DNA of 14,958 nt from JTS-RE9 sp964649195 (GCA_964649195.1 CAZYPK010000132.1:1-14958); one strand, 5' to 3'. Counted from the first letter of the stretch, positions 6,368-13,236 are shown. The notes: generated by a model from the sequence alone, not told the origin. Made by a program: numbers and translations.

Positions 6368-7435
6368 ATGCCCACCACCGAGCAGCCATCGCTATCGACC
6401 GACCTCGCCGCCGCCATGAAGCGTGACGCGGCTGTCGTCGAGTCCTATCTCCAGGCGGCGCTCGATCAACGTCCGCTGCCCCAAAACCTCCGCGAGGCCA
6501 CCGCCTACGGCCTTCTCGGCGGCGGCAAACGGCTGCGGCCCCTGCTCGTGCTCTGGTCCTGCCAGGCGGTGGGCGGCGACATCGAAAAAGCCCTGCCCGC
6601 CGCCGCCGCCATCGAGCTGATCCATTGCTTCTCACTGGTGCATGATGACCTGCCCGCGATGGATGATGATGACCTTCGCCGGGGCAGGCCGACGCTTCAC
6701 CGCCACACCAACGAAGCGATGGCCATCCTTGCGGGCGACCTGATGTCCAGCCTCGCGTTTGAACTCATCGCCACCCGCATGGCCCCGGAACCCCCGGAGT
6801 TGGCCGGCCTGATCTGCCGCGAACTGGCCATCGGCACCAACGACATGATCGCCGGCCAGGTCTTCGACACGCTTCCCGATTTCGACGAAGCCACGTCGCC
6901 ATTGGACCGTTTGAAGACGATTCACCGAAATAAGACCGGGGCGCTGATACGCTGCGCCTGCCGTATGGGGGCGATCATCGGAAAAAAAAGTTCCGAGTTC
7001 CGAGTTCCGAGTTCCGGCGGGACAAGTTCCGAGTTCCGAGTTCCGAGTTCTGAGTTAAAAGGCACGGAAGAAGAAACAGGCAACCGCGCCTCCATGCCTT
7101 TCAACTCAGAACTCGGAACTCAGAACTCAGAACTCAGAACTCGGAACTCGGAACTTCTCCCCTCCCTCACACGGTATGGTGAAGCGATCGGTTTGATGTT
7201 CCAGGTCGTCGATGACCTGCTCGACGTGACGCAGACGACCGAGCACCTGGGCAAGAAGGCGGGCAAGGACGCCGACAAAGGCAAACTGACCTACCCCGGC
7301 CTCATCGGCATCGACGCCAGCCGGCGCGAGGTCGAACGGTTGGAGGCTCAGGCGTATGATGCCCTTAAGCCGTTAGGCGATGATGCGAAACTGTTGAGGG
7401 AGTTGTGCGAGTTCATGGCGAAGCGGACCCGATAG
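6368..7435 (+). CDS. ispA: Short-chain polyprenyl diphosphate synthase (farnesyl/geranylgeranyl type) with in-frame repeat insertion
   Basis: These enzymes condense isopentenyl diphosphate with allylic diphosphates to give FPP or GGPP. The 355-residue protein has GGGKRLRP near residue 55, the first Asp-rich motif DDLPAMD (93-99), the GQ motif in AGQVFDT and the second Asp-rich motif DDLLD (282-286). Usual length is about 295-300. The excess is residues about 208-263, coded by a double AGTTCCG inverted repeat; the insertion lies between helices, shortly before the FQVVDDLLD helix. The start at 6368 follows a strong promoter but has only a weak ribosome-binding site (AAGG, 12 bases away). The chain-length product cannot be read from sequence. 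The last 77 bases shared with a downstream copy are described separately. Confidence 0.88.
   Translation: MPTTEQPSLSTDLAAAMKRDAAVVESYLQAALDQRPLPQNLREATAYGLLGGGKRLRPLLVLWSCQAVGGDIEKALPAAAAIELIHCFSLVHDDLPAMDDDDLRRGRPTLHRHTNEAMAILAGDLMSSLAFELIATRMAPEPPELAGLICRELAIGTNDMIAGQVFDTLPDFDEATSPLDRLKTIHRNKTGALIRCACRMGAIIGKKSSEFRVPSSGGTSSEFRVPSSELKGTEEETGNRASMPFNSELGTQNSELRTRNSELLPSLTRYGEAIGLMFQVVDDLLDVTQTTEHLGKKAGKDADKGKLTYPGLIGIDASRREVERLEAQAYDALKPLGDDAKLLRELCEFMAKRTR
6988..7156. repeat. Double AGTTCCG heptamer inverted repeat inside ispA
   Basis: There are two left arms in direct orientation, 6988-7016 and 7024-7056, separated by GCGGGAC. One long right arm, 7103-7156, has seven heptamers (AACTCAG or AACTCGG) plus AACTT. 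The inner AAAAGGCA...TGCCTTT core matches the murG copy. The encoded peptides are SSEFRVPSS, SSEFRVPSSEL and NSELGTQ/NSELRTR units. The frame is preserved. The second left arm looks like a partial duplication or a second insertion. Confidence 0.93.
7352..7428 (+). repeat. Direct repeat copy 1 (ispA 3' end)
   Basis: This 77-base segment of the ispA C-terminal coding region is identical at every base to 7888-7964. Weaker similarity extends upstream to GAGGTCGAA (7328-7336 and 7873-7881), with a 9-base deletion in the second copy. Confidence 0.96.
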
Positions 7436-7446
7436 GAGCGAAGTCA

Positions 7447-7866
7447 ATGCGATTGTTCGTTCTCGTGCTGGTCCTGGCGATTGTCGCGTTAAGCGGTTTG
7501 AACCTGTTCACCTGCCGGGCGTTGGAGGAAGCGCGACGCGAACGGGACGGCCTGATGGAGCATTATGCGGTGGCGCAGGGGGCGAATGAGGCCCTGTTGA
7601 ACCTGCATCGCGGCGAGTTGAAGTTGTTCGAGATCATTCCCGCCGGCCTGTCGCCGGTTCCGCAGCCATCGGAGGATGAGTTCGTCATCGAGCCGGTGCC
7701 CGCCGATGCGATCGAGCCGTTTTTTGAGAAATACTATTCGACTTACAACGGCATCACCCGTGCCAACGTCAACAACCCCGCCAAGATCGGTTGGCACATT
7801 TACCTTGCGGTGAAGGCCGCGAAGGAGCGGGGCGAGTGGCCCCCGGCGGAAAAGCTGAGGGATTGA
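7447..7866 (+). CDS. Single-pass membrane protein, paralog 1, function unknown
   Basis: I do not recognise a named family. The 139-residue protein has an N-terminal hydrophobic helix (about residues 3-20) followed by a charged RALEEARRERD stretch, then a soluble domain. It is probably anchored with the bulk outside the cytoplasm. AGGAG at 7435-7439, overlapping the ispA stop, sits seven bases before the ATG, so it is likely co-transcribed with ispA. The C-terminal pattern YN...NNP....W..YL..KAA...G..P is shared with the protein at 7992-8426, so the two are tandem paralogs. A Cys at the end of the helix (FTC) does not fit a lipobox well. Confidence 0.75.
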   Translation: MRLFVLVLVLAIVALSGLNLFTCRALEEARRERDGLMEHYAVAQGANEALLNLHRGELKLFEIIPAGLSPVPQPSEDEFVIEPVPADAIEPFFEKYYSTYNGITRANVNNPAKIGWHIYLAVKAAKERGEWPPAEKLRD

Positions 7867-7971
7867 ATGTTGGAGGTCGAAACAGAAGCGTATGATGCCC
7901 TTAAGCCGTTAGGCGATGATGCGAAACTGTTGAGGGAGTTGTGCGAGTTCATGGCGAAGCGGACGAGATGA
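7867..7971 (+). pseudogene. Duplicated ispA C-terminal fragment (34-codon open frame)
   Basis: The ATG directly follows the stop of paralog 1. The frame encodes a peptide whose last 26 residues repeat the IspA C terminus (EAYDALKPLGDD... to RTR), closing with its own TGA. Seventy-seven bases (7888-7964) are identical to the ispA end. A GAGGGA ribosome-binding site five bases upstream means it could be translated. It is most simply a remnant of a tandem duplication of ispA-end plus paralog 1, but the lack of any base change is odd given how far the paralogs have diverged. Confidence 0.7.
7888..7964 (+). repeat. Direct repeat copy 2 of the ispA 3' end
   Basis: An exact 77-base copy of 7352-7428, located between the two membrane-protein paralogs. 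The codons after it differ (ACG AGA TGA here, ACC CGA TAG in ispA), although the encoded residues Thr-Arg-stop are the same. Confidence 0.96.
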
Positions 7972-7991
7972 TTTGGGATTGCGAGGTGTTT

Positions 7992-8426
7992 ATGCGATTG
8001 CTGGCCGGGATATTGGCGCTGGTCGCACTCGTTTCTTTGGGTGCTACGGTTTGGATGTATCGGACCGTGACGAATGAAAGACGTGATCTTGAATACTATC
8101 GAAACGTATCGACTATCCACAGGGCGAGTCGACTGATTGCAAAGGATTTGAGCGCCGGCCGGTTGAGGCGATATGAAACGACGACCGATCCCCAACTTGC
8201 GTCCATTGTGCAGGACGGAGATTTTGAGGTGGTGACCGTCGATATTTCCCGTGTGTATGGCGAAGAAGGCCTTGAGAACACCCGTAAGATTTATGAATTA
8301 TACAACAGGTTCCTGATGACGGACGTTTACAACAACCCTGAAACGGAATTGTGGCGTGTGTATTTACTGATTAAGGCCGCGCGTGATGCCGGGCAGTTCG
8401 TTCCCGATCCCGCCAATCATCCCTGA
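7992..8426 (+). CDS. Single-pass membrane protein, paralog 2, function unknown
   Basis: This 144-residue protein has an N-terminal hydrophobic helix (about residues 3-23) followed by a charged NERRDLEYYRN stretch and a soluble domain. Its end, YNRFLMTDVYNNPETELW and VYLLIKAARDAG, matches paralog 1 in pattern, but the rest is strongly diverged. GCGAGG lies five bases before the ATG at 7992. Base composition is visibly less GC-rich than the flanking ispA and dxs genes. The duplicated ispA tail in front of it indicates origin by tandem duplication of the preceding unit. Confidence 0.72.
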   Translation: MRLLAGILALVALVSLGATVWMYRTVTNERRDLEYYRNVSTIHRASRLIAKDLSAGRLRRYETTTDPQLASIVQDGDFEVVTVDISRVYGEEGLENTRKIYELYNRFLMTDVYNNPETELWRVYLLIKAARDAGQFVPDPANHP

Positions 8427-8516
8427 GAATCACATGACTCATCGCCCTGCATCCCGCCGCCGCCCCAAAGGCAAAGCCGCCCGCTGGATCCGCATCACCA
8501 CGCAACGGTGAGCGTT

Positions 8517-8573
8517 CATACCGCACCGTCCCCGGTGCGCGTGCCCCAACCGCATCTCCGCGATGCGTGTGCA
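8517..8573 (+). repeat. Two hairpins of the GCCGC family upstream of dxs
   Basis: Hairpin 1 is CGCACCG-TCCC-CGGTGCG (8522-8539). Hairpin 2 is CGCATC-TCCGC-GATGCG (8551-8567). Both follow the layout of the copies at 4503 and 14819 (TTCATA, CCGCA, loop with TCC, TGCG, CGT or TGT), but with different paired bases in the stem. They end about 20 bases before the dxs start and could affect its expression. Confidence 0.65.
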
Positions 8574-8592
8574 TCAAAAGGTATTGACCCCG

Positions 8593-10707
8593 ATGACTGA
8601 CCTGCTCCGACACATCCAAGGCCCAGCCGACCTCAAGAAGCTGAGCATCGAACAGCTCCCCGATCTCGCCAGGGAGATTCGCCACGCCATCTGCGATCAG
8701 GTCGCCAAATCCGGCGGCCACCTCGCCCCCAACCTCGGCGTCGTCGAACTCACCATCGCCCTGCATTACGTCTTCGACTTCGGCCACGACCGCCTGCTCT
8801 TTGACGTGGGCCACCAGTGCTACCCGCACAAGCTGCTGACCGGTCGGCTCGACCTGCTGCCCAAGCTGCGCATCAAGGGCGGCATGGCCGGGTTCCCGGA
8901 GCCGCGCGAGTCGCCGTTTGATCTGTTCAGCGTCGGCCACGCTGGCACCGCCATCTCCACCGCCGTGGGCATGGCGCGGGGTGACACACTCAATGGTCAA
9001 GGGGGTTCCGGGGGTCGCAAAGCCGTCGCACTCATTGGCGACTCCTCCATCGTCAACGGCGTCGCCATGGAAGGCCTCAACAACGCCGGCACGCTCAACC
9101 GCCAGTTCCTCGTCGTCCTCAACGACAACGGCATGTCCATCGCCAAACCGCAGGGCGCCATGTCCTCTTACTTCGACCGCGTTCGCGTCAGCCCGACCTA
9201 CTCCGACTTCAAAAAGAAAGCCCACGAGGTCCTCAAGTTCATCCCCGGCGGCAGCGCCCTCGAAGGCCTCTACCACCGTGCCGGCGAGATGATGAAGTCC
9301 GCCTTCCTCACCGGCCACATGTTCGAGCAGTTCGGCTTCGTCTGCGTCGGCCCCATCGATGGCCACGACCTGCCCACCCTCATCGACATGCTCAACGAAG
9401 TGAAGGACTTCGACCGCCCCGTGCTGCTCCATGTGAAAACGATCAAGGGCAAAGGCTTCGACTTCAGCGAAGGCGATGCGACCAAGTTCCACTCGCCCAC
9501 GCCGTTCGTCGTCGAGGGCTGCCGCGTGGAACTGAAGAAGGGCGGCCGCTCGTTCACCACCGCTTTCGCCGATGCGATGATCGACATGATGAACCGCGAT
9601 GAAAAAGTCTTTGCGGTGACGGCGGCGATGCCCGATGGCACCGGTCTCAACAAAGTGATCCCGCAGTTCCCCGATCGCACGCTCGACACCGGCATCTGCG
9701 AAAGCCACGCGATGGACATGTGCGCCGGTCTGGCGAAGGTGGGCATCAAGCCGTTCTTCGCGGTCTATTCGACCTTCGCCCAGCGTGCGCTCGATCAGGT
9801 GTTTCAGGAGGTGTCGTTGCAAGGTCTGCCGGTGCGCGTCTGCATGGACCGGGCCGGCTACGTGGGCGGCGATGGCGCGGTGCACCACGGCTTCATGGAC
9901 ATCACCATGTTCCGCCCGCTGCCCGGCGTGGCGATGCTCGCGGTCAGCGATGAGGAAAACCTCGTCGCGGGCCTGGAGTTCATGCGTGCTTACGACGCCG
10001 GCGCCAGCTTCGTGCGCTACCCGCGCGAGAACGTGCCCAGCGAGCCGCTGGTGAAGGATGTGCCGCCGTATGAACTGGGCAAGGGCGTGTTCATCAAACG
10101 CACCGGCGAGCGACTTGATCCCATAGCCCCGCCCGGAAGGGCGCGGGCCAATGCGTCTGCGAATACAGGCGATTCCGATGCCAGCAGTGGTTCCTACGAC
10201 CCGATGGCCCGCACCCTTCCGGGTGGGGCTGAAGCCGACTCGAAACTCGGAACTCGGAACTCGAAACCCGACCTGGCCCTCTTCGCCTACGGCACGCTGG
10301 TCTATGACGCAGCCGAGGCGATGAAGGAACTCGAACAGCAAGGCTACGACATCGCCCTTTACGACGCCCGTTTCGCCAAGCCGGTCGATGTGGAACTGAT
10401 CGAGGCCCTGGTGAAGCAGAACATTCCGGTGCTGACGATCGAAGACCACGCCCTGGCCGGCGGCCTGGGCGCCGCGGCGCTCGAAGCTCTGAGCGATCGA
10501 CGGGTGTCCACCGATGCGGTCTATCGCGCCGCGATGCCGGAGAAGTGGCTGTATCAGGACAGCCGCGCCGGCCAGCTCGCCGATGCGGGGCTGGACGCCG
10601 CAGGCATCGCAAGGCGCGTGCGGCAGATACTCGATGAGCGCAACGGCCAGGTGAAGGCGCCGCCTAAGATTCATGTGGATGTGAACGGGGTGAAGGCGTC
10701 GCGGTGA
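8593..10707 (+). CDS. dxs: 1-deoxy-D-xylulose-5-phosphate synthase, with in-frame insertion before the C-terminal domain
   Basis: DXS joins pyruvate and glyceraldehyde 3-phosphate with thiamine diphosphate, the first step of the MEP isoprenoid pathway. The 704-residue protein exceeds the usual 620-640. Visible motifs are GHQCYPHK (73-80), the ThDP motif starting GDSSIVNG (149) and ending NDN (177-179), VTAAMPDGTGL, the catalytic Glu370 in GICESHA, YSTFAQRALDQ and DRAGYVGGDGAVHHG. The ThDP motif has Ser where most family members have GDG. Residues about 509-559, between the pyrimidine-binding and C-terminal transketolase domains, are coded by repeats. The ATG at 8593 fits family starts; an in-frame ATG at 8563 is possible. 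With ispA upstream it forms an isoprenoid cluster. Confidence 0.93.
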   Translation: MTDLLRHIQGPADLKKLSIEQLPDLAREIRHAICDQVAKSGGHLAPNLGVVELTIALHYVFDFGHDRLLFDVGHQCYPHKLLTGRLDLLPKLRIKGGMAGFPEPRESPFDLFSVGHAGTAISTAVGMARGDTLNGQGGSGGRKAVALIGDSSIVNGVAMEGLNNAGTLNRQFLVVLNDNGMSIAKPQGAMSSYFDRVRVSPTYSDFKKKAHEVLKFIPGGSALEGLYHRAGEMMKSAFLTGHMFEQFGFVCVGPIDGHDLPTLIDMLNEVKDFDRPVLLHVKTIKGKGFDFSEGDATKFHSPTPFVVEGCRVELKKGGRSFTTAFADAMIDMMNRDEKVFAVTAAMPDGTGLNKVIPQFPDRTLDTGICESHAMDMCAGLAKVGIKPFFAVYSTFAQRALDQVFQEVSLQGLPVRVCMDRAGYVGGDGAVHHGFMDITMFRPLPGVAMLAVSDEENLVAGLEFMRAYDAGASFVRYPRENVPSEPLVKDVPPYELGKGVFIKRTGERLDPIAPPGRARANASANTGDSDASSGSYDPMARTLPGGAEADSKLGTRNSKPDLALFAYGTLVYDAAEAMKELEQQGYDIALYDARFAKPVDVELIEALVKQNIPVLTIEDHALAGGLGAAALEALSDRRVSTDAVYRAAMPEKWLYQDSRAGQLADAGLDAAGIARRVRQILDERNGQVKAPPKIHVDVNGVKASR
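10125..10265. repeat. Composite repeat inside dxs: 26-bp inverted arms plus AGTTCCG-type half element
   Basis: Arms 10125-10150 and 10205-10230 (AGCCCCGCCCGGAAGGG and its partner) match at 24 of 26 bases. They are followed at 10238-10265 by four heptamers, ACTCGAA, ACTCGGA, ACTCGGA and ACTCGAA, the right-arm orientation of the AGTTCCG family. No left heptamer arm is present. The frame stays open and encodes a low-complexity linker including KLGTRNSK. The AGCCCCGCCCGGA start is shared with the long inverted repeat near 6050. Confidence 0.88.
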
Positions 10708-10729
10708 GTGAGGCAATCGAGGATCGCTG

Positions 10730-11204
10730 ATGAAACCTCGCCTTTATCTGGAGACGACCATCCCCAGTTATCTCACGGCCTGGCCAAGCCGCGATCTCAT
10801 CATCGCCGGCCACCAGCAAGTCACTCGCGAATGGTGGCGGTCGCGCAGGGATGCGTTTGATATTTTCATCTCCCCATTTGTGCTCGATGAAGCCGGGGCG
10901 GGTGATTCGGATGCCGCCGTGCAGCGGTTGAGAATGATTGATTTTCTGCCTGTCCTGACAGTGACCGAACAAGTGGAGGCGCTGGCCTGGCGACTGCTCG
11001 ATTCCCGGATCATTCCAGCCAAGGCGGCGCTCGATGCATCGCACATTGCCATCAGTGCGGTGCATCGCCTAGACTATACTCATGACTTGGAACTGCAAAC
11101 ATCTGGCCAATGCCCAGCTCAAACGGCTGGTCGAACGGGTGCGCCAGGATGCGGGATACGCCTGTCCCACGATTTGCACGCCTGAAGAACTGATGGGAGT
11201 CTGA
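10730..11204 (+). pseudogene. PIN-domain (VapC-like) toxin gene with a C-terminal frameshift
   Basis: VapC-type PIN toxins are Mg-dependent ribonucleases. The first 116 codons give the family's N-terminal pattern YLETTIPSYLTA with Glu8, VLDEAGAGD (Asp53/Glu54) and LDASHIAIS (Asp102). At LDY (codons about 114-116) the frame breaks: removing one base near 11078 makes the sequence continue LMTWNCKHLANAQLKRLVER and CPTICTPEELMGV to a TGA at 11202-11204 (157 residues). As it stands, the frame runs out of phase to a stop at 11185 (151 residues) and loses the terminal NCKH region. GAGGA lies six bases before the ATG, 22 bases after dxs. It is a true frameshift, a recoding site or a sequencing error. 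Confidence 0.82.
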
Positions 11205-11206
11205 TC

Positions 11207-11401
11207 ATGCCCACGGATCCGATCGTCGATGAAATCCGAGCCGTGCGCGATGAACTGGCGGCGCGTCATGACTACGACATTCACCGCATCATGGCCGATG
11301 CCCGCAAACGGCAGGTTCAGTACCAATCCCGCCTGGTGTCATTCGAAGAAAAACAAATCGATGCGGCTGCCGGATCGAAGCGTTCCGAAATCGGCAGGTA
11401 A
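11207..11401 (+). CDS. Antitoxin-like partner of the PIN-domain gene
   Basis: The 64-residue protein begins MPTDPIVDEIRAVRDELAAR and continues HDYDIHRIMADARKRQ and LVSFEE. This pattern (DPIV-EIR--RDE-AA---YD---I--D---RQ) commonly accompanies PIN toxins of the preceding type. It starts two bases after the restored stop of the toxin frame, with GGGAG at 11195-11199 seven bases before the ATG. It would bind and neutralise the toxin; this role is inferred from family and context. The tail past residue 50 (AAAGSKRSEIGR) is not typical. The gene itself looks intact. Confidence 0.65.
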   Translation: MPTDPIVDEIRAVRDELAARHDYDIHRIMADARKRQVQYQSRLVSFEEKQIDAAAGSKRSEIGR

Positions 11402-11464
11402 GAATGCATCAACGGTCATCTTTCATGTGCAGTGCAACCGACTCAACAGGCGACATCTTTCCCC

Positions 11465-11734
11465 ATGATCACCATCACCTTCCCCAACTCCACCACCGAA
11501 CGCCGCGCCGTGGCGTTTCTGCTGGGCAGGTTCCCCGGCAAGGTGGTTCGCCCCGGTGTGCATCTGCTCTGCGAAGAAGCGGTGGAAGCGCTCGCCGCCG
11601 CGAATATTTCCTACGCCATCAAGACCGCTTCCCACAAGCCTCGTCCCGGCGAATCGCCTGCGGATGTGATCGCCGCACCCCGGCAAAGGCGAAGACAGAA
11701 ACCGGGCAAGCCGCCGCGCAAGCTGCGCGATTAA
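11465..11734 (+). CDS. Small basic protein of unknown function
   Basis: I do not recognise the family with certainty. From the ATG at 11465 the protein has 89 residues. It starts MITITFPNSTTERRAVAFLL, has a central EEAVEALAAANISYAI segment and ends in a strongly basic RQRRRQKPGKPPRKLRD tail that could bind nucleic acid. No good ribosome-binding site precedes this ATG; a GTG at 11432 is a possible alternative. A GC-rich hairpin follows the stop. Its position after the toxin-antitoxin pair does not show a shared function. Confidence 0.55.
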   Translation: MITITFPNSTTERRAVAFLLGRFPGKVVRPGVHLLCEEAVEALAAANISYAIKTASHKPRPGESPADVIAAPRQRRRQKPGKPPRKLRD

Positions 11735-11739
11735 GCGAG

Positions 11740-11758
11740 CCGGGCCGTGTCGGCCCGG
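11740..11758 (+). other. GC-rich hairpin after the small basic protein gene
   Basis: CCGGGCC (11740-11746) pairs perfectly with GGCCCGG (11752-11758) around GTGTC. It lies five bases after the stop at 11734 but has no following T-run, so it may be a weak terminator or an mRNA 3' stabiliser. Confidence 0.45.
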
Positions 11759-11829
11759 TGCTGCGTGATAGCGTGATAGCATGTCTTGATGTTGGCGTGG
11801 AAGCATCGTGCGTGAAAGCAAAGGCTTGC

Positions 11830-12423
11830 ATGAATGACCGCTTGCGGATCAACCGCTTCGCCGTCACGCGGTACGATGATTTCATGTCCGAGGCTGCACC
11901 GACTTCATTTTCACGATCCCTGCGCACCGGTTTGTGGTTCATGGCTTGCCGTGTGTCGTACGGTGTCACCGGTGACTGGATCGCGTGGCTTCGATCCCGC
12001 CCCGAGTTCAGGCATTTGCCTGGAAAACATCTCTGGGATTGTTACGTGCTCAGTCGTTGGTCAGCAAAACAAAAGAACGAAGGAATCCTCTTTTGGCTCG
12101 GCACGATGTCTTTGGGCTCTTTTGCCTTCGTCTTGGTTATGGCGTTCTTCCCGGTGTTCTTTTCGAGCGAATTGATGTTCCATGTGTGGATCGTGCTTGT
12201 CTGCATCATGGCGATGTTCTCGATCTGCATGGGGCTGTCAAGGTACGGTGACACCTACTGCACCCTGCGCAATCTCGCCGGCACATATCGTTCTGATGCC
12301 CCGCATCTCGTTCCAGAGTGTTTTGCCTGCCGCTACAACCTCTCGGGCGTCCTCTCAGACACCTGCCCCGAGTGTGGCAGAACGCGGCTCGTTGATGATC
12401 TTGTTCGCGAGATCAAGCGATGA
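11830..12423 (+). CDS. Two-helix membrane protein with C-terminal zinc ribbon, function unknown
   Basis: The 197-residue protein has two hydrophobic helices (about residues 86-111 and 114-136) and a C-terminal four-cysteine motif with Cys164, Cys167, Cys179 and Cys182 in CFACRYNLSG and CPECG. This rubredoxin-like zinc ribbon with YNL-G is frequent in planctomycete proteins of unknown role. AAGG at 11821-11824 lies five bases before the ATG at 11830; the in-frame ATG at 11884 is an alternative. GC content is lower than in the neighbours. The stop codon abuts the stop of the convergent gene, forming TGATCA. Confidence 0.65.
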   Translation: MNDRLRINRFAVTRYDDFMSEAAPTSFSRSLRTGLWFMACRVSYGVTGDWIAWLRSRPEFRHLPGKHLWDCYVLSRWSAKQKNEGILFWLGTMSLGSFAFVLVMAFFPVFFSSELMFHVWIVLVCIMAMFSICMGLSRYGDTYCTLRNLAGTYRSDAPHLVPECFACRYNLSGVLSDTCPECGRTRLVDDLVREIKR

Positions 12424-12720
12424 TCACTTCGTCCCCGCCGGTCCTTTGCCCGTCAGGTATTTCTTGCTGATCGCGCTCTCCAGATCCACCCCGTTGATGT
12501 TCGCCAGCGTACACAGCCAGGCGATGCAGTCGGCGAACTCCTCCTCGATGTTCGCCTGATCGCGCTTCTCATCGGTGGTGTTCAGCGCCGTGGCCAGCTC
12601 GCCGACTTCCTCGATGAGCCACATGAACGTGGCCGGGGTGCCGCGCGCCGAGTCGGTGGCGAAGTAGCGATCGCGGATGTGCCGTTGAAACGCGGCAATG
12701 GTGAGGGGCGATGGTGTCAT
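12424..12720 (-). CDS. MazG-like nucleotide pyrophosphohydrolase
   Basis: MazG-type enzymes hydrolyse nucleoside triphosphates to monophosphates and pyrophosphate, for house-cleaning or stress control. The 98-residue single-domain protein has the metal-binding helices: EEVGE (Glu37, Glu38, Glu41) and EEEFAD (Glu60, Glu61, Asp64), followed by CIAWLCTLANINGVDLESAI and KKY. The spacing fits the ExxE...ExxD signature. The ATG lies 10 bases after the purE stop, so it is probably translated from the purE transcript. The substrate is unknown. Confidence 0.8.
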   Translation of the reverse strand: MTPSPLTIAAFQRHIRDRYFATDSARGTPATFMWLIEEVGELATALNTTDEKRDQANIEEEFADCIAWLCTLANINGVDLESAISKKYLTGKGPAGTK

Positions 12721-12730
12721 GTTGTTTTCT

Positions 12731-13228
12731 TCACTCCAGCGGCGGCGCTTCGGGCACGTTTTCCGTCTGCTTTTTGCGATATTCGATCAGCTTCGCCTCG
12801 ATCGCCTTGTCACCGGTGGCGAGGATCGCCGCGGCAAACAGGGCGGCATTGACCGCGCCGTGACCGCCCATCGACATCGTGCCCACCGGGATGCCCTTGG
12901 GCATGTTGCAGGTCGAGAGCAGGGCATCGAGTCCGCCGCCGAGTTTGCCATCCATCGGCACGCCCAGCACCGGCAGATGGGTCAGCGCCGCCATCACCCC
13001 GGCCAGATGGGCGCTCATCCCCGCCGCCGCGATGATCACCTTGATGCCGCGCGCCGCAGCCGTGGTCGCAAACTCGTGGGCCCTGGCCGGCGTGCGATGG
13101 GCGGAGCAGACCTTCCATTCCCAGGCGATGCCCAGCTCGTCGAGGACCTTGATCGTTTCCTTCATGGTGGGGGCATCGGAGGCGCTGCCCATCACGATGC
13201 CGACGAGGGGTTGGAGGGATGTGCTCAT
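12731..13228 (-). CDS. purE: N5-carboxyaminoimidazole ribonucleotide mutase (PurE)
   Basis: PurE converts N5-CAIR to CAIR in purine biosynthesis. The 165-residue protein has VGIVMGSASD (9-18), SAHRTP (42-47) and AAGMSAHLAGVMAALTHLPV and GVPM patterns, all typical of class I PurE, at the normal length. purK is not adjacent. Upstream on this strand, TATAAT ends eight bases before the ATG and no ribosome-binding site is visible, so transcription may begin at or very near the start codon. The downstream MazG-like gene is likely co-transcribed. Confidence 0.95.
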   Translation of the reverse strand: MSTSLQPLVGIVMGSASDAPTMKETIKVLDELGIAWEWKVCSAHRTPARAHEFATTAAARGIKVIIAAAGMSAHLAGVMAALTHLPVLGVPMDGKLGGGLDALLSTCNMPKGIPVGTMSMGGHGAVNAALFAAAILATGDKAIEAKLIEYRKKQTENVPEAPPLE

Positions 13229-13236
13229 GGGCGGGG

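Noticed and set aside
5170..7156. Group II introns or inteins as explanation of the insertions in murG and ispA
   Set aside because: The inserts are about 109 and 169 bases, with no splice motifs, intein blocks or homing nuclease. They are simple heptamer arrays in frame.
8434..8511. 25-codon basic peptide between paralog 2 and dxs
   Set aside because: It starts with MTHRPAS and is Arg/Lys-rich, but the ribosome-binding site is weak and no family is recognisable. It cannot be told from chance.
8371..10716. Very long open frame on the - strand opposite dxs
   Set aside because: It mirrors dxs codons in a GC-rich gene, has low-complexity His/Gly/Ala-rich composition and matches no known domain.
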